Source of the DNA: Stenopsyche tienmushanensis
Taxonomy: Eukaryota > Arthropoda > Insecta > Trichoptera > Stenopsychidae
Direction: 5' to 3'
Length of the DNA: 64,000 nt
Assembly (NCBI GenBank): GCA_008973525.1
Contig: WACJ01000530.1
Location: 434,001-498,000, forward strand
How positions within the stretch are numbered: position 1 is the first letter of the stretch; each line of letters starts with the position of its first letter. Below are positions 55,625 through 64,000 of the stretch, in pieces. A model generated the notes under the pieces. It made no database searches and was not told the origin of the DNA. It was given only the letters and a program-made list of their open reading frames with translations. A program made the position numbers and the translations under genes.

Positions 55625-55860
55625 TCCGTCACAGGACACAGGCGCTTTAGGAAATCGTTGCTTAAGTTTGGGCTTTCACCGACTTGGGGAGTGTCTGCGC
55701 TGAGATCAGTTCATAGACATAGACAATGTCTTGTGGATATACGCTCTTTCGATGTGCGGCAGTTCGAAATTCGGACCGGTTGGACACGGAAACTTTGTGA
55801 CCTCTCCCTTCAGTTTTAGGGCATCCAAGGCTCTCTAGCGAATACACAGCACGCATTACA
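55625..55860 (+). pseudogene. R1-like LINE C-terminal remnant with tail module (copy 8)
   Basis: gtcacaggacacaggcgctt followed by a decayed TGxGxFxxxLxxxG stretch aligns with 38333-38470 (cacaggacacgagtggctta). The hairpin module follows (55760-55777), then gttggacacggaaactttgt and ttagggcatcc. The minus 64-codon frame is a shadow. Confidence 0.6.
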
Positions 55861-55949
55861 ATGCCATAAGCGCTTAATAACTATTTGAAAATAAATGCAT
55901 TACGTGGTTTATTGCTTCAGGTCACGTGTAGCATGAGCCGTACAGCGAT

Positions 55950-56185
55950 ATTATTTGAAAAAGTGCAAACAATAATTTGGCAAAGTTTTATCGCAATCGG
56001 ATGAACGATATGGAAGGGCATTAAATACAGACAAACAAACATTGATTTTTATATATTAAACTATGTCTATGCTACTCGCGGAATTATTAGCAATAAGTGG
56101 ACGAAGTTTTATTGTAATCTGATGAACGGTATGGCAGCGCATTATATACGAACAAAGACAGATTCATTTTTATATATTAGAATAT
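55950..56185 (-). mobile_element. Tandem Helitron 5'-end monomers
   Basis: Reverse-oriented pair: aacattgatttttatatatt near 56038 and agattcatttttatatatta near 56159, with catcgcaatcggatgaacga-like and tgatgaacggtatggcagcg blocks. Confidence 0.65.
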
Positions 56186-56559
56186 TAGAATATTTAGCTA
56201 TTTTTTGGCATGATTCCGAATAGCGGTACCGATATACAGCTCAGATCAAAGATAGATCCCCATGTCGATAGTGTACTATTATCTTTTATTTGCGGTTTGA
56301 TTGGTTACAGCTAAGAGGCTGCGTGAAGGACATCTTCCCGCAGCCAAGGCTATCCATTTTTTTAATGGGATTAAATAATTTTCTGATTTTGTGTAATCAG
56401 TATTTCGAGCAGAGAGGTATTCAAGCGCTCTCACCACAATACTCTGTTCGTGCGTGATCCACGCGATCATCCGTTTTTAGACTTTGCAGAACAATACCAC
56501 ATGCGATTGGCTGATTGTTCAGAAAAGTTCATAGGGTGACCACCAGTCATTTCTGACCA

Positions 56560-56760
56560 ACATGTGCAAAAATTGAAGAATAAGTGCAAGATTACCACGG
56601 TGTGATGCTTGATGAGCTTCAGAAAGAACTTCCTGGCATTAGTTGAAGTCTTCTTGATAATTTTGTGTCAAAAAAAACACACTTATAAGTAGTCATGTGC
56701 GAGATGGGCATCCAGAATGTGAATTTTAATGAAATGATTTGTATGATTGTCAAGCGAAAT
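56560..56760 (+). pseudogene. Mariner transposase remnant, heavily decayed
   Basis: Frames give EE-VQDYHGVMLDELQKELP then a stop and SLLDNF, corresponding to the linker between the two helix-turn-helix motifs of mariners (family pattern: E-rich, RVTIDELAxEL..S.GS). cgagatgggcatccag at 56703 matches the ARWVP block out of frame. Confidence 0.4.
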
Positions 56761-57714
56761 ATTAGCAGTTTTTCGATATGGCCGCCTTCGACTCGAACGA
56801 TAGCGTTGAGTTAAGTAATGAACGTTGGTTTTCGTTTGGTAAATATTGTTCAAGTATACTGAATCTTATTTTAATACCGCAATAGGCATTAAATCAATTG
56901 TTTACATGAGCAAAAACATAAGCAAGACAATCAAAGCAGCCTTAATTAAGATCTTTGCTCCGGTCTTTACTTCTGAAGCGAAAACTAGAACGATTCGCTA
57001 TTCGTCTGTCGCATAAACAACGAACCGAGTATTTGGCTGTGCGCATATACGTCTATCTAGAATGAGAGGGTGCGATTTCCGCGTCTGAATAACGTGGCCC
57101 CATGACAACGACCAATCCGATGGGGAAGATGAACTAATGTTTTTATGCGGAAATATACATAATGACGACTTCTTGATATCCAAAATATATTGACGCATTT
57201 ATCGCCATTCCGGAAAACCATTCGAATTGTAAATAACTATTGAATTATGCTTCGATTCTGAGAAAACCTTGGACGTCCACATTCCGAATGACTTTCATGT
57301 ATCCTTCCATTGAATGTGTACCTCATCCGCCATACATTTTTTGAAGTAAAATCAATACCCTGTAATGCAATGGGCGTATGTATTATTCAATATCGACCCT
57401 TAAAATTTCCTCTTTTCGTGAATATTTTAGCATTCGCCTAGAAATAATGGCAATGTAGGGATATCCAACAGGGACTTGAATGCATACCCATTATATTCTC
57501 GAGATAAACACTCCTCCAAGTGCCACATGTGCAACATTTGTCAATTAAATATAATGAACCTCAATCGTTCCATGGGGTCTTTCAATAAGAGCGCTCAATT
57601 TTTAAATGCAAATAAAACATATTACATATAAGATATCAACATTATTTTTCATTAATATAAAAGAAAAATTTATGGCATTTATTATAAAATATAAAATTGT
57701 TCAAATATCTGCCG
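56761..57714. other. No gene seen
   Basis: Single-copy-looking DNA. 57595-57680 resembles 12485-12560 (ctcaatttttaaatgcaaat, ataagatatc, tttatggcattta), an unclassified AT-rich repeat. Confidence 0.35.
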
Positions 57715-57935
57715 AAACTTTGTTTGGGGGTACGTATTTGAGAGGCTCAATTTTTGATGATTTTGTCTTCAAGCCATCAGATCGCTCGTGTAGAATGTCT
57801 CTTATAGAAATTGCTTATCAACGGTATTCAAACATTAATTAATTCAATAATAAGTCTCGTCGCTAAGGATGATTTTTTAGGCGAAACGTTTTTTCGAACA
57901 GAGGACTGATTTTGATAAATTAAATTTGATTGTAA
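57715..57935 (-). pseudogene. Second remnant related to 53205-53455
   Basis: Shared order with 53205-53455: cgtgtagaatgt, a tattcaa/ttcaata block with aagtctcgtcgctaa, ggcgaaacg, cgaacagaggactg and aattaaatttgat. The frame is lost. Confidence 0.4.
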
Positions 57936-58500
57936 TTTACACATGTTTGCCATATACTACTTAATAATCAACAATAAATTTAACAGATGTTGGAATAACT
58001 ATGTGATATCCCTGTTGAAAGACCCTGCAAATAGATTTTTTTTTGTAATATCATACAAAAAATCCAGGACATCGTTCTGGAAATAATTGGTTCGACATTT
58101 TCTTATCACATAGCATAAAAAAACAAGGCGATTAAATCTCAGACATGTGAAAAATGTGCTCATCCATTGTATTTTGTCTGAGATCCACGTTTTTATAATA
58201 CGTCGTGTTATTCAATGTAATGAGGCCTATTAAAATCCATAGCGGGTGTACTATGTTTTTCCAGTGGGTTTTTTGTATTTTTAAAACGTGATCATAAATC
58301 ATTTCCAACATTGGCTTAAATAAAAAATAAATATACCGAGAATTAAATTATGAAAAGGAAAGCTTGTGATAATATGACTTATTATAATTGGGATTTTTAT
58401 TATCGAAAGACGGTCGTGTTCATGTATTGCATAAGCATTTTCTGAAAAATCGACACAGAGGACTGTTGTTTATATGGTATAATATAATATAATCTTCTAT
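57936..58500. other. No gene seen
   Basis: AT-rich. cgacacagaggactgttgtt (58451) resembles 27597-27616 (cgatacgggggactgttgtc) and may be a decayed transposon end. Confidence 0.35.
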
Positions 58501-58514
58501 CATTCTTACCAGAA

Positions 58515-58770
58515 TTGTACTACATATATATTATTTGAAAAAGCGCAAACAATAAATCGGCAAAGTTTTATTGCAATCGAATGAACGGTATGGCAGCGCA
58601 TTAAATACGGACAAACAAACATTGTTTTTTATATATTAGACTATGCTTATGTTACTCGCAAAATATTTAACAATAAGTGGACGAAGTTTTATTGCATTCT
58701 GATGAACGGTATGGCAGCGCATTTCGAATGAACAAAACCCAATTCATTTTTATATATTAGATTTAATATT
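58515..58770 (-). mobile_element. Tandem Helitron 5'-end monomers
   Basis: Reverse pair with aacattgttttttatatatt (58618) and cccaattcatttttatatat (58738), and gaatgaacggtatggcagcg repeated at 58579 and 58703. Compare 11060-11171. Confidence 0.65.
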
Positions 58771-59035
58771 TTTTTTAATTTATAAAACCGTATATGTATG
58801 AATTTTTATTGTAAAATAATAATATAATACATAATACCTCATGTAATCCATCATACAGGCATCAAAAAGCTTTGACAAAGGAAAGAGAGACCCAATTGCG
58901 AGACTTCCATGACGAACCATTTATGAAGCTATTTTTTTAATGTATTTTATTATCTAAAATTGGAATCAATTATGGCTTTTGAGCCGTAACGAAATGAAAT
59001 TTTTTAAAATATTTTTCTGGAAAGTTTTCCAACAC

Positions 59036-59220
59036 GGTTGACATGATATTTCAAGTTCTAATTGACTGATTGATTTTAAGTTTGATATAAATCTTTTTTA
59101 TACCACCTTCTATTGTTTCTACCAGATTTATGTTAAAATTTTATTTTTAACTACTTAAAAAAAATAAAGCTGAAAAAAAACGCTAAAATTTTTTTTTAAA
59201 CAGTCCCCTATTATAAAAAA
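59036..59220 (+). mobile_element. MITE family A, right half lost
   Basis: Starts GGTTGACATGAT (59036), with ctaccagatttatgttaaaa and the A-rich block, and stops near cagtccccta. Confidence 0.65.
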
Positions 59221-59464
59221 GTAAATTTTCTACATAAATAAAATATATTATATGAACTAAACAATAATTCTTGCCAAATGACTGATGTCTGTCATGTGGC
59301 GACGTGGATTTCACGGATCATTGCTCGTGTAGAACTAAACAATTTAAAATATAGACGAGGGACTGTTTATAAGCAAATTAATAAAATAATAAGCAGGTTT
59401 AATAATTTTTGCTAAAATTAGAACAGATTTATCTGAGCGCGTGTATGTTTTCAATGAATATGCT

Positions 59465-59735
59465 TTGAATCATCCCCTATAGGGAGCGCTGTGAAGGGCA
59501 GGCAGGCTCTGACCTAATATCCCAGGTTACGGTTGTGTATGCACGCCTGCCTCCTGGCTGGGGAGTCAGGTCATTGTCAATCGATCGGGCAGGTGCAAGG
59601 TTAGCAACTCCTCGCGGTCACTCCATTCAGGACGACCTATATTGATTCATTACAGGGATAGGCCCTACGCAATCCGACTCTGTGTTGCGCACGAACACAG
59701 CCTCCGCGCCCTAGCGCAACACCACCCCCAAATTC
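59465..59735. repeat. GC-rich segment, probably LINE 5' sequence
   Basis: Sharply GC-rich in an AT-rich neighbourhood (gggcaggcaggctctgacct, cacgcctgcctcctggctgg, cggtcactccattcaggacg). No frame is open through it. Its composition and abrupt edges suggest a transposon piece, perhaps the 5' untranslated region of a LINE. No second copy lies in this window. Confidence 0.3.
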
Positions 59736-60580
59736 ATCATTTTATGAGCGAACGAGCAGATGCTCCACTTCCATCGAATGCTCCTCCATTCTGAAGAATT
59801 ATCCTCGAATTTGTCTCTTGGAAAATTGTTCGAGCTTGATTGATGATGAGGTGGAATAATTTACCACCCATCGTTGGGGGGCGTTATGTAAAATGCTTTG
59901 TATCAAATTGATACAATTTGCACGCGCGATCAATGACACTTATATTAAAAAATATACACAGAACTTTTCTTCTTAACAATTCTTCTTATAAAAAAACCTA
60001 ACTGGGCTTTTTCATAGCTCAAAATAAAAAACGAATTTAATTTATCTTTTTATCTTGACCTAATGCTGCGTTTTAGAGTATTTATAAAGATTTTGTCATG
60101 ATAGCAACGGTCCTACAAAATTATGGACGACTAGGTCCTCGATATATTTTCATAGTCACAGATCCAAATCCAAATTAGTATCAAATGTAATTCTTAACAC
60201 TCCAAAAATAATTTGGTATTGATGAAATATATATTAGAGTGTATTAGAGTATAAACTTAGAGTGTCCTTATTGATAGATGTTTTTGATTGAATGATTTTT
60301 AACCATCCAACGTAAATTCTTCTTTATTCATTCGTAGCCATTTCTTAAAATTAAAGTAAATTGTCTACATTTTTATTCATTTGACTTATTTAGGTGTCCA
60401 CATAAAAAAAAATGTTAGACCTATATACGCTTATATCCACCATTGGATAGTCAAACGAGAAAATGGCCTTAAAAGAAAAGTTTTAACAAGTGTTTGTGAC
60501 AGTTTCTTATGTAAAAACTAACAACGCTTTGATAAAAATGCAAAGCCGAATTTATAAATTTTTTCCCACAAAATAAATAC
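59736..60580. other. No gene seen
   Basis: AT-rich DNA without recognised features. Confidence 0.35.
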
Positions 60581-60581
60581 A

Positions 60582-60710
60582 GAGTGCGGCAGAAAAACTA
60601 CCGTTTTTCAAAAATGAATAACACACCCAATATAAAATATATCGATTTAATTATGCATATTTTTAAAGTTTATACGTTAAATAATATACATTTTTAAAGA
60701 AATTTACAAA
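60582..60710 (-). mobile_element. MITE family B, end fragment (copy 4)
   Basis: agagtgcggcagaaaaacta then ccgtttttcaaaaatgaata and cac: the same terminus as 3828-3865, with a similar AT-rich interior. It directly precedes a MITE A copy. Confidence 0.5.
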
Positions 60711-60790
60711 ATTATAATTATTTACGGATTTATAGCTATTTAAATGACGTAATAACTAAGCCTATATACTATAATAAAATCTATAAACAC

Positions 60791-61098
60791 GGTTGACATT
60801 ATATCTCAAGTTGTAATTGATCGATTTACTTCAAATTTAATAAAAATATTTAAAATATAATATTCTATTGTTTCTACCAGTTTTGTGTTAAAATTTTATT
60901 TTTTAATATATAAAAAAATTATAAAACTAAAAAAATAAGGACAAAAAATGTTTTTTTTTTTTAAATATTCGCCATTTTGTTTGAATATACTTTTTTTAAA
61001 ATTGTTTAAGATCGAAACTAAAGCAAAATTTATATTAATTAAGAATATTTTTTAAATTTTAAATTTAAATGATCAAAAGTGTTTAAATCGTTTCAACC
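60791..61098 (+). mobile_element. MITE family A, copy with both ends
   Basis: The ends are GGTTGACATTAT (60791) and ATCGTTTCAACC (61087-61098). Interior: taccagttttgtgttaaaat, a T-rich run, cgccattttgtttgaatata, gatcgaaactaaagc. Both outer flanks are conserved (gacgtaataactaagcctat on the left; ccccgtacactttaccagcc on the right). Confidence 0.75.
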
Positions 61099-61249
61099 AA
61101 GATACATTCCATCTTTTTACCCCGTACACTTTACCAGCCTATAACTTTTTAAATTTAATATTTTTTTCCTTTTTTATTTTTTTTTGTACATCTTGAAAAT
61201 ATCAATAAACACTTGATAAAATAATGCATATTAAAAATTGTTGTTGTTT

Positions 61250-62100
61250 CATTGGAATCGAATTTGAAAAAAAGCAGGCATATTTTGCTGCAATTCATTA
61301 GCGTTTTAATTAATATTTTGTTTGATTAATTCGGTCAAACAATATTTTCAGCCCGTCGTCTGCTGCAAAAGTAAATAATTTCGCAATTCGTCCGATTGCA
61401 TATGTATGAACTCGCAAAATTCACCAAAAACAACGTTGTTTATGTACGCTCTGAATATCAGACGAATCAATTCAACATTCAGAGGCTTCGTAAATATTAT
61501 GATATCCTCTGGTGAAGTTCGTCGTTTCCTTTGTTTGCATGTATCTACTTACATCCCCAATGAAAGCCTTGAACTAATGAAATTCTATCAAAATTATTTT
61601 CCTTGTTATCTTTATATGCCTACAATTTAAGGGATGATTTTGTTCAAAATCAGCCATTTATGAAATATTGCCTGGCTAGACGTCCAATTATGATTTTTTT
61701 TTAAATATAAAAAACGTTTTTTATAATTTGTTTACATTAGTCCAAACGAAAGCCTCAATCCACCCTTACTTGCTTTATGGACACCTGTTGCCTTTTATTT
61801 CTTACGGCGTGCTTTTATAATAAAATTTCCTAAGAAATTGCGAATCGCCCTTTTTATCATTCCATGTCGGAGCAAAATTATTCAAAGGATTTTTTGCCTG
61901 TCGTTCGATCCGAATTGCGTCGTATTTCGGAGGGTTCATCGATTATTTTGACATTGAAAAATTCAATATTTTAATTGTCTATTTAGGGGCGTTTAATATT
62001 TCAGCCCCATGGCTTAGGTAATTTGCATATTTAGCCGGAGAATTTATAGAGCCCGGCGATGCTTAGGCAACAATTTGAGCAACTCGATACTGTGCCAACA
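61250..62100. other. No gene seen
   Basis: Single-copy-looking DNA. A 74-codon + frame at 61406-61630 has no recognised motif. Confidence 0.35.
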
Positions 62101-62282
62101 CCATTAAATTATGAGTTATTTAAAGTATATAATGCCAAAGGATACGTTCAATATTTTCATGCAAAACTCGCAAAATTCCGTTGACAATATCATCGCAATT
62201 TTTATTCAATAACGTGGAAATATTGCGTTGTTCTAAAAAAGTAAAGGAAGCACGTAACAATCTATTTACGGGTGAAACAATA

Positions 62283-62850
62283 TACGGTGTCCCAAAAGTC
62301 ATGAAATATATTTTTGTATCGCTCCCCTACTAGTCATAGCGCATTCAAACTGTTTGGATGGTTTAGGGAAGATCCTTAGCTTTACAGCGTCCTAAAGTTC
62401 AAACTGCTGTGAGCATCAATGGAATCCTACGAAGCGCCAGAGTGCAAAAAGCCATACCTTATCATCCCTGAAACTGAAGAAGACCAGGATGATAAAATCC
62501 ATAGTGAAAACAAAATTGATTTTCTTTTTCGACGCCGAGGGTGTGGTCCACAAAGAGATTGAGGAAAAGAGACTACCTGAGTGTTGCATCATGACAATGT
62601 TCCCAGTCACAAGTGTCTACGCATACATACATTCTTGGTGAAACACAATGCGCCAACGTTACCGCAGCCTCCCTGTATTCCTGGATCAGCTCCAGTTGAC
62701 TTTTTTTTTGTTCCCAAGGATCAAAACCACATTCAAAGTGCGTCTTTTTGGCAGTTAAGAAGCTATCCAAGCAACCGTAAGGACAGCTCTGAAGGAAGTT
62801 TCAGTTTGGACCTTACAGAATATTTCATGACTTTTGGGACGCACTCTGTA
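62283..62850 (+). mobile_element. Mariner element with both terminal repeats, decayed
   Basis: Left end tacggtgtcccaaaagtcat then gaaatata; right end, reversed, tacagagtgcgtcccaaaag then tcatgaaata: matching terminal repeats of about 27-30 bp flanked by TA. At ~568 bp it is less than half the usual ~1.3 kb, so it is internally deleted. Inside, frames give a FFDAEGVVHKEI stretch (second catalytic Asp region) and HHDNVPSHKC then LPQPP and SAPVDFFFVPK, the mariner HHDNAPxH...LPxPPYSPDLAPxDFxLFP block with the last Asp kept. Stops and frameshifts inactivate it. Confidence 0.85.
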
Positions 62851-63084
62851 TATACAAATATTTCACAAAACAACCTAATAAAGTGGTTTTTATTGTATAT
62901 GGTGGGATTTTACAGCAACAATTTGGTTAAAAGTATTGACACAAGGTGAAAAAGTGTCAGCAGACTGTTAAAAGCTAGAAAAATTGAATGAAGCATTACA
63001 CCAAAAAATGTCAGCTTTGGTGAATAGACAGACGATTTAATGCATAAGTGATTTTAAAACACTTCGGATAAGCGCCAAGGTACC

Positions 63085-63150
63085 AACCCCTTTTTCACAG
63101 GAAAGACCAGCTTCAGATCATGTGCACCCGAAGATGCGATGTAGGAGGAA
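63085..63150 (+). repeat. Dispersed repeat, relative of 23560-23665
   Basis: aaccccttt, tcacaggaaagaccagcttc, agatcatgtgcacccgaaga. It precedes a minus-strand LINE remnant. Confidence 0.4.
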
Positions 63151-63175
63151 GGTTAGAGGTTAAGCTAAATTTCAA

Positions 63176-63860
63176 GTGAATACTGCCACCACGAGTTCAG
63201 TTTTTTTTTCCTGTGGAATCTTCGTACCCGTGGTATTCCACGGATGGGCTCTTACAAGCCAAGACCCTTGTTTTTCTCTGTCCCCCTGGTATTCTTTTCC
63301 ACATTGCTTCAGGAGGACAGGTTGTCTGGCCTTAGGTGATTGGCCCTATCATATTGTTGGAGAGGCGCTCTGCATCTTTTTGGCGCTCAGAATCTCTTCT
63401 ACGTATTCGCGCCAAAGGTTCCAGTTATTCTTGCTTTCCATCATGCTGTGGACCATGTTGTCGATGTTAAGCTTGGAGTTCGAGATCGAGTTGACTGCAA
63501 GGACTATCCCTTCCCCATGGTACTCGCATCGGTTCGGTCATTCTTAGTACCTAGCCACGGAGACGAATCGCCGTTCGAACAGCCTACAACCGTTCTCCCA
63601 TGTTTACCTAGGCTGTTGAGGATAGTGGTAAGCATTTGACTCAATCTCCACCAACTACTGTAATCGGCTGTTTCATACACCCCTTTATGGGTACACATCA
63701 CAGGGTGACCTGCTCACCCAACTCATTTTAACTGGGCTATCCCAGCAGCGTTTGATGAGCAAACCTACTATGTTACTTTCGCATAGCTCTACTCTACATA
63801 ATTACCCCGGGAATCCAACCGTCAGGGACAGTAAAATATGGGGTAGCAGAGTTTAAACGA
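63176..63860 (-). pseudogene. R1-like LINE ORF2 C-terminal remnant
   Basis: On the minus strand one frame reads NIDNMVHSMMESKNNWNLWR then EYVEEILSAKKMQS, resembling the terminal helical tail of R1/LOA LINEs (ENxxxxMLESExxWxxxxxYVExILxxK). Upstream the frame passes LGTKNDRTDASTMGKG, shared with the remnant at 24400-24450. The distal part (63663-63790) is the copy that matches the window start. The + frames 63176-63547 and 63340-63639 are antisense shadows. Confidence 0.5.
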
Positions 63861-63899
63861 GTCGATACGAGCTGCCAAGACGAATCGACTGAAAGTGTG

Positions 63900-64000
63900 C
63901 GAGCTAGCAGACATGATAAGCATTTAAAAAAGTGCTGTATATTGCATATTGACGGTAAATTTGGACGTGATAAAGCTGCGTGCAAGACGGGTTTTGCTCA
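63900..64000 (+). pseudogene. Mariner transposase remnant cut by the window edge
   Basis: acatgataagcatttaaaaa, gtgctgtatattgcatattg, and a KLRARRVLL-type end. It is a diverged copy of 34112-34210 (gatgagcacttcaaaaagtg, ctgtatattacatattgatg). It continues beyond the window. Confidence 0.55.

Noticed and set aside
63176..63639. A 123-codon + frame with a hydrophobic, membrane-like profile
   Set aside because: It is the antisense shadow of an R1-like LINE tail on the minus strand. Hydrophobicity comes from the reverse complement of A-rich codons.
1..64000. CRISPR arrays, bacterial operons, phage or plasmid features
   Set aside because: No regularly spaced direct repeats, ribosome binding sites or dense co-directional genes. 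Everything fits an arthropod nuclear genome.

Overview
The window looks like an AT-rich insect nuclear genome. It has spliced genes with GT-AG introns, long AT-rich introns and intergenic DNA, and many decayed eukaryotic transposons: mariner, Helitron, R1-like and RTE-like LINEs, LTR remnants and MITEs. There is no sign of bacterial operons, CRISPR arrays or insertion sequences, and I found no tRNA or rRNA gene by eye. The species cannot be fixed from this sequence. The best-preserved protein resembles the insect form of GRXCR1 (the Drosophila CG31559/CG12206 type).

The only gene I can name confidently is the 3' end of a GRXCR1-like gene (glutaredoxin domain-containing cysteine-rich protein) on the + strand. 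Its last three coding exons are at 14589-14822, 24916-24981 and 25949-26122. All junctions are phase 0 with clean splice sites. The introns are about 10.1 kb and 967 bp. Earlier exons were not found and probably lie upstream of the window. The protein keeps a thioredoxin-like fold signature but has no CxxC redox centre, and it ends in four CxxC pairs. A second gene may begin in a GC-rich island (44700-45200), with an ATG in good context at 44974 and a splice donor after 45181. Its product is not recognised.

Layout: 1-14588 holds repeats and single-copy-looking islands (2540-3000, 7480-7985, 9230-9790, 11690-12200). 14589-26122 is the GRXCR1-like gene, whose first intron carries LINE, mariner and LTR debris. 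26123-44700 has its 3' flank, then a Harbinger-like MITE, an internally deleted mariner, a 34-bp perfect palindrome, an RTE-like LINE and R1-like LINE pieces. 44700-45200 is the GC island. 45200-64000 is mostly single-copy-looking AT-rich DNA with Helitron, mariner, MITE and LINE pieces. The window begins and ends in copies of the same LINE-related sequence.

No new multi-gene system is visible. The observations most worth following are: two apparently undescribed MITE families (A, with GGTTGACATGAT ends; B, with GTGCGGCAGGGAAACTACC-type ends); a hairpin module conserved at eight dispersed loci with one possible compensatory change; tandem Helitron 5'-end monomers; and the GC-rich candidate first exon. 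Family names rest on recognised motifs and on copies compared by eye inside this window, not on database searches.
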